A stretch of 64,000 nt of DNA from NCBI RefSeq assembly GCF_003171515.1, contig NC_089393.1:2666001-2730000 (forward strand). The letters run 5' to 3'. This document shows positions 44,266 to 55,364 of the stretch, piece after piece. A program made the position numbers and the translations under genes. Source of the DNA: Pyrenophora tritici-repentis. Lineage: Eukaryota > Ascomycota > Dothideomycetes > Pleosporales > Pleosporaceae. Position 1 is the first letter of the stretch. Every line of letters starts with the position of its first letter. The notes beneath the pieces are model-generated. The model ran no database searches, was not told the origin of the DNA, and was given only the letters and a program-made list of their open reading frames with translations.

Positions 44266-45535
44266 CGGTAGTATTAAGAATGGTCTCCAAAAAAGTGATG
44301 ATAAGATGATCCCCTGATGTCGAGCTCCTCTACGCGGAGTCGTCCTAAAATACTCAACCCTAACGCCGAACACGTGACAAGCTACTACAGCACAGTAGTC
44401 ACCCCACGTGAAACGATAATGGGATGGCTGTGGATTCGTACAACTGGCGTGATATGTCCCCGAGGAATATATAACATCAGAATGCTCTTTCCAGACACTG
44501 AGTCGTTGACGATTGCTCTTATGTCGCATATGGGAAACGGAACAGAATTTACTGTATGACGCGCTTTGGGCCATCCAGGAAATTGTCTCCAAGTGCAAGC
44601 GCACCACTTCGTCGTCACCATCATTTGCTACAAAGGTGAGCATCCGAAACTCGCCTGCCGCGGGATCTAGGGATGCATAGCATCGTGTATCCGATTCAAT
44701 GGTTCAACGATTGCGGGGAATCAAGTGCGGGGAATCAAGTGCGGGTATGCAGACTGAAAACTTGATCACTAAAATCTGGAGAATCTAGTGGTTTAGTTTA
44801 TGAAGTTCGCATTGACCGCTCGATAGACTTACTCGCTGCTGCCGTTCGAGGATGGAGATAGAGTGGCGCTGCCGAAGAATCGATACCTAGCAGGATGGAC
44901 TGTGCGCGCTTATTGTCGGCTTGAGGTAGTAAGGAACTCTCTCTATCGGATGAAAAGATACATATATCAAGGAGCCCAAACTGTTTAATCGACGAGGACA
45001 GTCAAGCTGAGGAGCTTAGTGAGCGAGGACTAGAGACTAAATACATTTCCCCTTGCTAGCTACGTTACACCGTGCCACCGCATGATCGTATGATCGTCGG
45101 ATCACTTAAATTGTTCGGTCGCTACCACTCTCGTTTGGCACGTGGCCTGATGGGAAGGACCTTTACATTACCCCTTGTGTGGCATCGATGTGGAGGACCC
45201 TCAAACCGCTATGGCCCTACGATTTTAATGATGACATGCTATTAATGAAGAAAATGTACGAAAATAACTTGTGTATCCTAATTCCTGTAGTAACGTATTA
45301 CACTACAGAGTTGCGCACCCCACCGAGCTGCGTACTTATGCCAAGACCACACCTTATTCTACCTTTCATCCAATGACTTAACAACCTACCTAGGTAGAGA
45401 GGCTGCGAAGAGCCGTACCGGCGCTGCAGCAGAGCGATGATGGAGACGGCACTAACCAACCAAAACCAAGTAAATCTATGGTGATCGCCGCCGCCATCAA
45501 TCACATCGTCATCGTACACTCGCTGCCAAAGCCCT
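44266..45535. other. Intergenic, no supported gene
   Basis: About 1.27 kb. ORFs 44317-44559 (+), 44242-44643 (-) and 45298-45687 (-) look like chance frames. A 15-bp word (TGCGGGGAATCAAG) is duplicated side by side near 44710-44745. The expected N-terminal exon of the HET gene and the 5' half of the MFS gene were sought here and not found. Confidence 0.45.
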
Positions 45536-45540
45536 TTCCA

Positions 45541-46162
45541 GGTAGTCAACAGGAGGAATGCCCTTCTATCGGGCGTAGCTTTGCTGCTGTTGCTCAGTGC
45601 TTCTGCCATCGGATCGACTGTCGCAGGTACGGCATCGATCAGGAAGAACAACACGTTTCCAATCAACGTCGTTTGTGCTGCCCTCATTCTTGCCGGAACC
45701 GCAGCCTTGTCTACACTTGAAAACAGTGTGGCTCCACAAGCTCGAGCCTATGCGCTACAGATATTTGTCGGCTTGGGCTTCGGGTTGATAGTCAGCAATT
45801 CGACTTTACTGGCTGCGCATGAAGCTGACCCTCGCAATAGAACAGTCGGGCAAAGCATCATGGCTCAAGTACTTATGCTAGGGGGCTGTATCGGGATTGC
45901 CGCATCAACAGCTATCTTGGGTATCAAACAGCATCGGCAGCTTCTCGATCCGATGATTTTTGATGGCGCGCAATTGGAGTCACTGACTCAGTCTATGCGA
46001 ATGTTTTCCCCCGAGAAGATTTTGGCTACTCGTCATGCATGCACAAATGTATTTAACGAGACTCTTGTTCCTTGCTCTATCGTTAGTAGTGTAGCCCTCC
46101 TGGCAACTTTCGCAGCGTGGCGAAAGCATCCCACTACTTTGAGGACTACAGTGCGGCTTTGA
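45541..46162 (+). pseudogene. C-terminal fragment of an MFS multidrug transporter (DHA2-like)
   Basis: The frame reads VVNRRNALLSGVALLLLLSASAIGS...FPINVVCAALILAGTAALSTL...ARAYALQIFVGLGFGLIVSNSTLL...QSIMAQVLMLGGCIGIAASTAILG and ends NETLVPCSIVSSVALLATFAAWRKHP. That is the last four or five helices of a 14-helix DHA2-type drug/H+ antiporter. The first eight to nine helices are missing, and no ATG begins the piece; a CCTTTCCAG at 45532-45540 could be a leftover splice acceptor. I judge it a truncated remnant rather than an expressed gene, though an upstream exon beyond my recognition cannot be ruled out. Confidence 0.7.
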
Positions 46163-46453
46163 GTAAGGTGGTGGGTGTTCTATACGCTAATGCGCACGAT
46201 TGTAGGAGCTCGCCCAGATGAAGGAAATAGGAGAATGTGAGTTTGGAGAAGCTTTCGAGAAGGATGCGAAAGTGCAGAAATTCACGATTGTGTAACCCTT
46301 CAGCGACTGCTGCAGCACTACCATAAAATGGATAACAGTATGTGTATATTGCAATCTACATCAATCGCAGCGATTTGTGCGTCACGAAGGGAATGACTGA
46401 GACACCGAACCAAGAAGGACGCACCCAATCATCCCGCACTCACATCCTTCCAT

Positions 46454-48319
46454 CTAGGGCTCCACATCCATCATAGGAACCTGATCCTCATCCTTCGGCT
46501 TTGGCAACTTCTCCATCTTCCTTGGTGGCCCCTGATGCTGCGGAGGCTGCGGTGTAGGCTGCGGCATACCCTGCACCACAGGCTGCAATTCCGGCGGCGT
46601 AGGCACGAGTCCGTTGTCGAAAATCTCATTCGCGATCTCAATACCCAGGGGTACACCACCAATGGGGTATTTACCCTCAAATCCCTCCCTTGTACTCTTC
46701 GTCCTATAACGAATATCCTCAACATTCTTGAACAGAGAAGCGCCCTTGTCGTCTACAGCGTAGACATCCTTCTTCGTCGTGGGAACCAAGATGTCCTTGG
46801 CGGCCGCAGCGTCGAAGCGCCAGTGCACACCTAGGAAGATGCGTGAGACGGCGTTTTCGAACATCATCTCCCAGCACGAAGAGAAGTGGCGGGGGAGACG
46901 GGTACGCACGGTACCGGGTTGGTCGGTAATGTCGCGTTTGGGGTCGTGGGGTTGGCGGAGATCTCTGCTTATTCCATTCAGTTCCTCAGAGACAAATTCG
47001 ACGGCGATGTTGTCTGGCTCGTCGTCTGCCCAGGAACCAAGTCCAGGACGCCCGTTGTAGTACTTGCGTACCATCTGGAAGGCTGCACCACCGAACGTGG
47101 CGTGACCAGAGGGGTAGGCGGGGAAGGGCGGCTTGAAGGGAAGTGAATCTGAGTTTGTAGCTGGAGCCCCGAGCGTAAGCCAGAATGGGTCGCCACGGTC
47201 TACAAGTTTAGGGTCACGAAGACTATCGGCGCGGACACCGGAAAGCGGGCGCCAGAACTCAAACTGCCACTTTTCCTTCCAGGAGAAGATGCCTGCATCA
47301 GCCATAGCCACGTTCACCAGAGCGAGGAGACGAGCAAAGTCGGCGTTGTTGATCTCGCTTTCGGCCAGGTTATCTTCTTGCTTGTACGCCACTGCGATTT
47401 TGCGTATGATCTGGTTGTATAGTCGCGGTGGTGTACCGATCAACTTTGCGCCATCGTAAGCCCAGAACATGCCTTGGACTGTCTGGTGGGGAGTGCGCTT
47501 GGTAGTGTTGAGACTGGCTGCTCCACCCATGGCGTAAACTTCACGGATAGCGTCGTCATATTCGGTGACCTCACCAGCGCCGGAACGAATGCCTGGTGGA
47601 TCGGCAATAATGTGATCAGTCTGTGTCGCAAAGCGCTTGGCTCTCGTACCATAGAAGGGGGCATGATACTGGCGTCTAGGAACTATGTTACCACCGGGCT
47701 CGTTGGCGTCCTCGGGGACAAGGTCAACAGGATGAGTGGGTTCATCGTTGAACTTGAAAGGAGCGAATGTGGGGGTGTAGCCACGTTGATTGGCACCTTC
47801 CTCGTGGAAAAGCAGGTCGAAGAATTTAGTGGCTACTGCCTTGCCGAAGTTGAAACTGTAGGATACCGTATTGCAGCCGCCGGGTGCGTTGGTCATCGAG
47901 GATTCTATAATATACTCGAGCTGGGTATAGGTGTCATTGGATATGGGGGAGGGTCTGGGCATTTCCGCAGGCCTCATGTAAAGCATCGACAGCATCGTGA
48001 CTGCTGCTCCCGCTACCGCCTGGCGGGCATCGTCCGAATGAGTCGGATCGGGCAGACGGTATGCGTCGATTTCGGCGTTGGGTGTCAAGAAGGTTGTGAA
48101 GTCGGCAGAGGGCTTGATAGTAAAGTAGGCATCGTGGATAGCCAATTGAAGCATGCCTAGAGCTCTGGCGGAGATGGGTGGACCGGTCTGAGGGCCTCCC
48201 AAGGTGTGTGTAACACGGTTGAGGTCTAAGCCGACATTATTCCAGTAGAGGATGTAGTTCTTATTGTACACCTCATCTTCCTCGACCTTAGGAAGCCGAA
48301 CAGGAGTGAAATTTGCCAT
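46454..48319 (-). CDS. Vanadium-dependent haloperoxidase (chloroperoxidase)
   Basis: One frame; the ATG at 48319-48317 gives 621 residues. An upstream in-frame ATG at 48436 adds 39 residues, but [19 protein letters not shown] matches the known start of the Curvularia inaequalis enzyme (609 residues), so the shorter start is chosen. The vanadate-binding residues are all present: Lys and Arg in [25 protein letters not shown] (His about 405, acid-base catalyst), and Arg plus the vanadium-ligating His in [16 protein letters not shown] (about 498). The fold belongs to the PAP2 phosphatase superfamily. The enzyme oxidises halide to hypohalous acid with H2O2, often secreted and linked to lignocellulose or host attack. 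The C-tail is Pro/Gln-rich. The gene looks intact. Confidence 0.95.
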   Translation of the reverse strand: MANFTPVRLPKVEEDEVYNKNYILYWNNVGLDLNRVTHTLGGPQTGPPISARALGMLQLAIHDAYFTIKPSADFTTFLTPNAEIDAYRLPDPTHSDDARQAVAGAAVTMLSMLYMRPAEMPRPSPISNDTYTQLEYIIESSMTNAPGGCNTVSYSFNFGKAVATKFFDLLFHEEGANQRGYTPTFAPFKFNDEPTHPVDLVPEDANEPGGNIVPRRQYHAPFYGTRAKRFATQTDHIIADPPGIRSGAGEVTEYDDAIREVYAMGGAASLNTTKRTPHQTVQGMFWAYDGAKLIGTPPRLYNQIIRKIAVAYKQEDNLAESEINNADFARLLALVNVAMADAGIFSWKEKWQFEFWRPLSGVRADSLRDPKLVDRGDPFWLTLGAPATNSDSLPFKPPFPAYPSGHATFGGAAFQMVRKYYNGRPGLGSWADDEPDNIAVEFVSEELNGISRDLRQPHDPKRDITDQPGTVRTRLPRHFSSCWEMMFENAVSRIFLGVHWRFDAAAAKDILVPTTKKDVYAVDDKGASLFKNVEDIRYRTKSTREGFEGKYPIGGVPLGIEIANEIFDNGLVPTPPELQPVVQGMPQPTPQPPQHQGPPRKMEKLPKPKDEDQVPMMDVEP

Positions 48320-49855
48320 GATAAATATGTTGATGTGCAGATATGCGGAGATTAGTGCGATGTAGTTGTGAACATGTAGCAAGAGCCCTGGTGCTTTATA
48401 CGCAACGATCTGGAGTTCTTTCTGCGCCCTCAACATCTGACCACACCTGCATGGTTTGTTGTTTTCCCAGAATAACCCAGCTGACCATCAGGCAAACATC
48501 CTCCACGATATGAGCTTGGTCAGATCGAGTCAGACGAGAAGGCAGAATATAAGCCAAACCATTCCAAAGCGATGTGGAGGACCATTGTCGTGGAGCGGAA
48601 ATACCGCCAAGGTTCGATAAAGCGCTCTTGCATGGCTTCAGTCGCGAGAAGGATTACACTTGGCGCAAACTACATGTGACGAGTGAGATTGCTGACCGAC
48701 GCGTTGCTGGAAGGCTGAAGTCGACTGCTGTGCACAATTGGTGTTCAGGTCTGACGTACATTTCAGCTGACAAGGGAGGTCCGTTCCAGCCTCACAGCCT
48801 CACAGCCTCACAGCCAATACATGCATCTAGACGTGTTGCTCAGCGGTAGAAGCTCCAGGGCAAATACTGTGGTCTTGGATCATGTTGAAGTACCATTGGG
48901 CTCCGAGCACAGCCGGTGGTGGCAGTGTTTCGGACCCGCTGGTTTAAAATGGATACGAACGCCTTCTGATTGCAACACCAAGTCGCACCAAGGTTTCTGG
49001 CTGCCGAAAGAGCACATAGCGGAAACGAGAACTGACTGATAGAATTCAGGTCGTGTTGGCTGTAGAATGTAGTTGGAATGTTCGGCGGTAGGGTTGAGAG
49101 AAGCTTGCTTGGCACCCCCACATGTCTTCGGAAAGACATATTAACGTGATTACTCCACCGGAGAAAAAGAGTGATAGATGCCAAGTACGGCGGAAGCGTA
49201 ACGTATCAGGTGATAATACCGCGATGCGCCTGACCATATCTAGGGTTTATGTAGCGAATCCATGGGCGGTGTATCTGACCTCTGAGCGCACAAACCTGGC
49301 CTAATTTCAAAGCTTACGTACCGGTAGCCGAAAATCAAAACGCCCAAGAATATAGCTAGAGTATCCACCATTGAGAGGTGTGCAGGAACTGTAACGTGCA
49401 CGGATCTAAGTCTCGAAATCATTCAACTGGAGAACATGTCCTCAAAAGTCCTTCTCTATGTAAACAATAATTATGGTATCCATAGGGCTGTGGGAAGCCA
49501 TACAGAAGGAGAGCATCGCATGGAGATGTCGCATTGTATTGAGATGACACTACAGGCCAAACTACGAGGAAACAGGCGAAGCAACTTAGCAAGACTTGAC
49601 AGCTAAGGCTTACAACAAGCTGAATATAATGATGGCTGACAGTGTCGGTGAAGAAGGCGCAGTAGTATGTCGAAATACTACAGCGATACGTACTCGAACT
49701 ATATCGCAGAGTATAAGAAGGTTGCATCTGTTCGAATTTGTTAACATTATCAGCACTCCAATCGAACTCTCTTCTATCCATCCAGACATCTACTTGTTCG
49801 TGTATTCATCTATCTACAAAACCTCATCAACCTATCTTCATTACCAAAAGCCACC
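48320..49855. other. 1.5-kb intergenic region, no gene seen
   Basis: ORFs in this stretch (48574-48849, 48840-49184, 49419-49781 and others) overlap on opposite strands without recognisable content. A short CCTCACAG-type tandem repeat (three copies) is at about 48790-48815. It should include the haloperoxidase promoter and that of the small secreted protein. Confidence 0.45.
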
Positions 49856-50251
49856 ATGCAACTCACCATCGCTCTGTGCGCCACCATCCTCGCCTCTGCC
49901 ATCAAAGCAGCACCCTCTCTTCTACCTCGCGAGACATTCCCCCTAGTTACTGTTTCGATAACAGACGACCTCACGGGCGCCAACGCTGCTGTTACCGTTC
50001 TCAGCGACGGCCTCGCACGCAACCTCACCACTTTCTTCCAAGGCACCGCTATCGACCAGCAAGGCGCTATCTTCGGTACTTCGGCCCAGCTCATCAATTT
50101 TACTCCAAAGACGCACTGCTTTTTCCAGAATTACAACCATATCATCCAATTTAATGGCAAGGATAAGACGTTTGTTGACTTGGATAGGAATGCAGATCAG
50201 GCTATTCCAATCCAATTGAATGGGTTCAACTTGCAGTGTTCTGAGCGTTAG
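49856..50251 (+). CDS. Small secreted protein, effector-like
   Basis: 131 residues with a clear signal peptide: a charged-poor hydrophobic N-terminus (MQLTIALCATILASAIKAAP) and a likely cleavage after residue 18 or 19. A LPRE site at 23-26 could be cut by a Kex2-like enzyme. The mature part has only two Cys (88 and 128), allowing one disulfide, and no domain I recognise. The 5' flank has a CT-rich stretch and an AACCTATC-type leader before the ATG, which favours a real gene. Secreted, small and about 1 kb from a RIP-affected transposon block: features common to fungal candidate effectors, but function is unknown. Confidence 0.75.
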   Translation: MQLTIALCATILASAIKAAPSLLPRETFPLVTVSITDDLTGANAAVTVLSDGLARNLTTFFQGTAIDQQGAIFGTSAQLINFTPKTHCFFQNYNHIIQFNGKDKTFVDLDRNADQAIPIQLNGFNLQCSER

Positions 50252-51309
50252 ATAGGATTGTGCTGACGAACTCAAATTGGAACGAGTGCGTGTGTTGTGT
50301 TGGTTGTGTAGCATTTGTTTTAGAGCGTAGATATGACCACGGCTCTGTTGAGAATTTGATTTCTTTTGGTTTTATTTGCTCTGCTGAGTGTAGCTGCTGA
50401 GTTAGGGGAGAAGAGGCGAGGGCAAGTTAATTTGTACAGTCCTTTCAAGCGAAAGAACACGCATTCAGCGTAATAAGACTATCAGCCTCACAAGATGTGC
50501 GTAGCTAACCTTGTCTGGCCGATGAATCTAACAAAAGAAATTCGTTCCTCTAGACAAAACATAAAACATGGCCATAGTTTGTAGTGAATGCTGTTTTTCC
50601 TTCCGAGAACTTCATACCCTTGTAATCAGCATTCGGGCGCATCAGGCGCCTGGACCAGAGAAAATCATATAGTGAGATCCCGTGTTCTATCCTCAGAGAA
50701 TATTAGCGATCTAGCATGCCATCGCGGCTTACCCGAAGAAGAAAAGGAAGCATGTAACATCGTTGTTAGTGTGCAACGACTAATCGCTTCGAGTACGTCA
50801 AAAATAGTGTAAGGGGCTATGCCTAAGTACCACAAGAGGCTATGCCAAAGAACTTCCTATTTGTCTATCGTTGTAATAGCGTATGTACAGCGCGTCCAGT
50901 GGGTAGGACTACGGTCCGTACTCTTGGCAGTATACGGCTTATATAAGCAGTCCGTAGCTAGTAGTTGATGAGGCCGTATCGGAAATGTAAATTGAGTGTT
51001 TAGCAGCCGTACTACGGTTGGGTACGGCCCGGAGTTATTAGAGATAGCGCGTAAGGCTAAAAAAAGGCTATATAGGTCGTTTTTTAGTGTTGTAGCTGCG
51101 CCTAAGTCTAAAAAAGCAAAAAAAATAATTTGCGGCGGGTCATCGAATTCTAACGTTACTAAAGACCAAAGTTGCAACTAATAGTAAGATGTACTCTAAC
51201 AGCAAAGTTAAAATAAAGATTAAACTCTACTACGCTATGTTCTAGTGTCCTAATTAGTGATAATAGAAAGTAGAGTTATAAAGTATATAATCTTAGGAAT
51301 AATAGTAAG
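50252..51309. other. Transition from ordinary DNA to the RIP-affected block
   Basis: The first part is ordinary intergenic DNA. From about 50.8 kb on, TA-rich words (TATA, CTAA, TAGC) begin to dominate. A frame at 50996-51181 (+) and its reverse partner 50857-51177 resemble degraded coding sequence but I cannot name them. No functional gene is supported. Confidence 0.5.
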
Positions 51310-51520
51310 TGTTGAGAATATCTTGGTTCAGTCCAGGGTAGAAGGTGCTTGAGAGTCACACGATATGCTGGTGTGGCAGGCACTGCCCAGTGGGCAATAG
51401 CACCCACCACAACAGCCTCAGTCTGTGACATAGGACAACACGATAGTCAATACAATACGTTGCAGCTACCCCGCCTTGTCCCTCATCCTACTTAGTTATC
51501 TATAGTAGTTATATGTTACG
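51310..51520. repeat. Partial LTR-like copy related to the solo LTR at 57887-58130
   Basis: Begins TGTTGAGAATA and shares the word AGTCAATACAATACG at 51445-51459, 135 bp in; the solo LTR shares both at 57887 and 58032 (145 bp in). The expected 3' terminus and a target duplication were not found, so the right end is uncertain. Confidence 0.5.
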
Positions 51521-52376
51521 GATCCATAGACTCGCTCGGCCCATGGCCCCCATATCGATGAGATCCTTATCTTATCGGACTAGCGCCTTGGCGCCCACAG
51601 CATAAGTTCGGGCTCACAACGTAGATAGCTCGATAGCTTGTATCTTATCAAATCCAATCTTTCTTGATCGATCCCTCACATTATACTACTAGAGGGACCT
51701 TGTTCCAATAGTAAGATTATAAGAAGGCAACAATAAGATTAACTAGCTTAAAACACTAGGTTTTGCGGCGTAAGGGCGACGTTGTAGTGTTAAGATAGCC
51801 TATGTCAGATTTTTATGGATGGGATCAAGTGTCTTGTCTGTCTCTGTCTACGGCTCTGTCTGTGGGAGGTGGCCTCGCCTCGGGCTTGGCAGTGCTAAGT
51901 CCCGGCGCTAGCCCTGGTTTGGGGGTCTCATGTCCTTCCCCAACCACCATCGGCTCGATCATGGAGCAAAACCTCGCCTCAATCTGACAGCCTATCTCAT
52001 TAGTCACCAGTATTGGAACTCCTCGCGAGCATCTAGCAACCTATAGGACTCTAGGCAATAAGTAAAACACGGTCGGCGGATTAAGCGTATAGATAGCTTA
52101 TAAGAGATAGCTATTTTATACTTACAAGAGATAGGTGTTTTAGAGTTATAGAACCTAGCGATCGACGCGTAGATAACTAGAAATTAGGTACTGTAGCTAG
52201 GAGAAGGCTAGGGATAAAGTTTTCTATTAGCAGCTTACGTACTATTGTAGATAAAACACCAGCATTACAACTGTTAATAATAGATTACTTTCTATCCTAA
52301 TATACTCTATTATCATCTTTATCTTACGCTGTACACTATGCCGCTGCTGCGTAGAGTAGCTAGCTATCTTTCTTAG
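51521..52376. other. RIP-mutated intergenic or repeat sequence
   Basis: TA-rich sequence without a supported gene. ORFs 51802-51987 (+) and 51825-52007 (-) are chance frames on opposite strands of the same stretch. Probably degraded transposon sequence. Confidence 0.45.
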
Positions 52377-52410
52377 ATGTAAGGGGCGAGAGTCTATAAG
52401 ACTAGCGGCA
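52377..52410. repeat. 34-bp direct repeat, copy A
   Basis: Perfectly repeated at 52742-52775, 365 bp away. Both copies start ATGTAAGGGGCGAGAG. Such a spacing and a TG start suggest terminal sequences of an LTR-type element, but the segments beyond the 34 bp differ. Confidence 0.8.
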
Positions 52411-52678
52411 CGACTACATGCACCACGCCTGCGCAAAAGGCATGCACAAGTTGAATCAACGCGATTCAGCTTGCGTAGTCGATATTTATGTAGGAGGCAT
52501 GACTGCGCTGCTCTCTTAGCCTACAAGTAGGCCTACATGGGTCTAGCCCATCACAATACCCCCCTTCTCTCCGCGAGTGCTCCGAGGTGGCCCCGCGGCG
52601 GCCCCGAGTACCCCTGCGGCAGGCTTACTTGCGTAAGCGAGGATAAGTGAAAATACTGCGTGCCTCCACAGCGTGTCG

Positions 52679-52741
52679 CCATGTAAGCCAAAATTCGTCC
52701 CAAGGGGAATCGAACCTTAGACCTTAGGGTGTTGATTTAAA
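52679..52741 (-). other. tRNA-like 3' half (B-box region), degenerate
   Basis: On the reverse strand the stretch carries GGTTCGATTCC, the RNA polymerase III B-box/T-arm pattern, flanked by AAGG and CCTT that can pair, followed by TTGGGACGA resembling an acceptor strand. A convincing anticodon arm and 5' half could not be built. It may be a tRNA fragment, a tRNA-derived SINE or a retroelement primer-related remnant. Confidence 0.4.
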
Positions 52742-52775
52742 ATGTAAGGGGCGAGAGTCTATAAGACTAGCGGCA
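52742..52775. repeat. 34-bp direct repeat, copy B
   Basis: Identical to 52377-52410. The sequence downstream to about 53030 ends in a run of C (TATTACCCCCCC), like the end at about 52555 after copy A (ACAATACCCCCC), so both copies may be starts of short related modules. Confidence 0.75.
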
Positions 52776-53553
52776 TTGAAAGGGGCCGGCCCTGAGGGCA
52801 ATTGCTAGAAAGAATTAGATGAATTCGTTAACCTAAGATCTATAGAGGGCTATCCGGCTATATAGTTTCTTCGGATAGATATCCGGCTTCTGGATATCTT
52901 TACCGGTAACCGATTTGTCGGGCGGGTCCTTCGTCTGGTATCGGTAGGTTCTAATGTTCTAGTCTCTGAGGCTTCTAGCTAAGTCTTATCTAACTAGGCC
53001 TAGCCTATTATATTACCCCCCCGCTGCTCCTCCATGTTTTGTTTGAGCTCTCGGCCCTCTATCCCCGCCATAACACGCGATCCTATACCTTACCGCAATT
53101 GTTGTTTCCGTCGCGCAACTTTACTATAGCTAGCCCTCCAAACTCTGTCAAGAAGCGCAAGAACGCTTACGTTGTTAACGATGACAACAATTTTAACTTC
53201 GCGTTTCCGCCGTTCTCTAAGCGACAGCAGCGCGCGTCTATAGCGCCGCTTTTGCCTACTCTTGTTGTAAGTGTAGCTTTACTTATCTTATTTTAGTATC
53301 CTTATTAACTGCTAAAAAAGCCCGCTTTTAAGCCGTCGTCGTCGAAGTCGGACGTGTCTGCCGCTGAAGCTATCCTCTCAAGTAATAAGTATAGCGTTGC
53401 TGCCGCTAAGGAGTATATAGATCCCCTGTTATATGCCTATTACTATCTTAATAGGGTTAATTGCGCAGGCTTAAGCCTAGAGGACAGGACTTACTATTCC
53501 TATAAGGCGAATAAGGTTGCTTATATTACAGTAAGTTCTATAATCTCTACTTC

Positions 53554-53717
53554 TGTCAGATATAATGAGATATTGCACAAAAGTGATGGATGTTGATGAT
53601 TGTCTGTATTGTGTTCTGTCTATCGTGTGTCCGTGCTTGTGGCCCTCTTGAGGGGCGCACTGACCCTCTCTACGCTGATTGGTTGCTGCCAACGTCGAGT
53701 AACCCTGCTATCTAACA
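53554..53717 (-). repeat. Left LTR (3' LTR) of the copia element
   Basis: 164 bp, TGTCAGATA at the left end and TATCTAACA at the right. Compared with the right LTR it differs at seven sites, each C/T or G/A, mostly in CpA/TpG context. Confidence 0.93.
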
Positions 53718-55210
53718 CACCCCCTCAGCTTAGAAGCCCTAATTGCAAGCTGCATAAACTAGTTAATCAATCCTACATATAGAGGCCTTCTAGATGCTCC
53801 TACAACTTCTTAAGCTTAGCTTCTTTTAACAGGGATTCTTTGCGTTTAACAAGTCCTAACTAATTAAGGAAACTGGCCTATTTATTAGCTGGCAGTGACT
53901 TGGTGAATCCGTCTGCGATCATGTTATTAGACGGAACATACTCTACCTTGATCGTCTTTCGGGTAACTTCTTGTCGTAGCTAATAATTGTGTATGTTAAC
54001 GTGCCAAAGCTTTGTTTGCAATTTAGCAACGTCTTTATTTACTAGACGGATTGTCTAGGTATTGTCGCACTTAATTGTGATAATTAGATTGCTTAGGTTT
54101 ACCTAAAGCTCCTTCAACAACCGCGACGTAAAGATTGCCTCCTTAGCAACTTGTAATAGGGCAAGCAGCTCTGCTTCTATTGTTAATATTGTTATAGTAT
54201 CTTGCTTACTTACTCTCTAAGTAATAAGTCCTCTAAACAGCTTAATTACGTATCCTTACAAGCTTTTCCTGTCTAGTGTGTTGTCTGCAAATAATGCGTC
54301 ACTTACTACCTTAAGGCCATCGCCTCTACTAAGTTCGAGGGCTAGGGATTCTGTTTTCTTAAGGTACAGGAGCACACGGTCTGCAGCGTCCTAGTGTTCT
54401 ATACTTAGATTAACTAAGAAGCGAGTAAGTTGTGATGTTGCAAAGGCTATGTTAGGTCTTGTTGTAACTGCAGCGAATAGAAGCGAGCTAATCTTACGCT
54501 AGTAGCGGTTAATCTTAGACGGCTCTGCTAGGTCACTCTTAGGTCTAAGTTCTATGCCTAACATTAGCGTGTTATATCTAATGTCTTGTCGGCTTGCTAG
54601 TTAGCTGATTTTATCTACGTATGCAGCTTAAGATAGCTATATAGTCTTCTGCTTGCGATCACGAATAACCTCTACGCCAAGAAACTACTATAAGTTGTCT
54701 CCTCCCGTATAAGCGTATTTTTCTTAGATCTAGTTGATGGCCTTTATTGCCTCTAATTCTTGCTTTAAATAGTACGCAACGATAATGTCGTCTATATAGA
54801 AGAAGATAATAACTCTGTCTTTAATTATACAGCATAGCTCCTGTGGTGTTTGTTAAAACCCTATTAAAGCAAGAGTTGCAGTGAATTCTTTCTGCTATAG
54901 TAATGGTGAGATCTAGAGCCTATATAGTGCCTTTTGCACTTTAAGTAGAGTGCTAGGCTTCTAATATCCTTTTAGTATCCTTATATATATTTCTCTGTCG
55001 ATTGTAGTACGCACAAAAGCATTAGTAACGTTGTATCACTTTAGCTTAAGATCGTATTTGGCGGCGATTGCTATAAGCATTCTAAATAAGCGTCCTGCTA
55101 ATATTGCTACGTATGTGTCTTAGGAGGTGATGTTGCGTTGTTAGTCTCCCCTTACCACCAATCTTGCCTTGCATTTGATAAGGCGGTAATGCTTGTCGAG
55201 TTTGTAGGTG

Positions 55211-55364
55211 TATACCCACATACGCTGGTAAATGGGTCGGGGTTGGGTTGGGGTTGGGCTACCTTAATGGGTAATGACTAGTTCCAAGTTAGCCTAGTCA
55301 TTACCTATTAAGGTAACCCAACCCCAACCCAACCCCGACCCATCTACCAGCGTATACCCACATA
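55211..55364. mobile_element. 130-bp foldback (MITE-like) element inside the copia RT region
   Basis: The element is 55223-55352. Its two arms are inverted copies of about 58 bp differing at three transitions; each arm starts CGCTGGTA and contains GGGTTGGGTTGGGGTTGGG. The tip is a loop of about a dozen bases. It is flanked by a perfect 12-bp direct duplication TATACCCACATA (55211-55222 and 55353-55364). Removing the element and one duplication rejoins the copia frame as MWVYTYKLDKHYR. The arms keep intact CpA sites, so it escaped or postdates RIP. No coding capacity. Confidence 0.88.

Noticed and set aside
51802..52007. Overlapping ORFs in the RIP block resembling a Gly/Ser-rich peptide
   Set aside because: Both strands are open over the same bases and composition is low complexity; no support for a gene.
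52679..52741. Functional tRNA gene on the reverse strand
   Set aside because: Only the T-arm and acceptor-like end are visible; no anticodon stem or 5' half could be folded.
55223..55352. Interstitial telomere sequence
   Set aside because: The G-rich words are GGGTTGGGGTT, not TTAGGG, and they form inverted arms with a target duplication, so a transposon explains them better.
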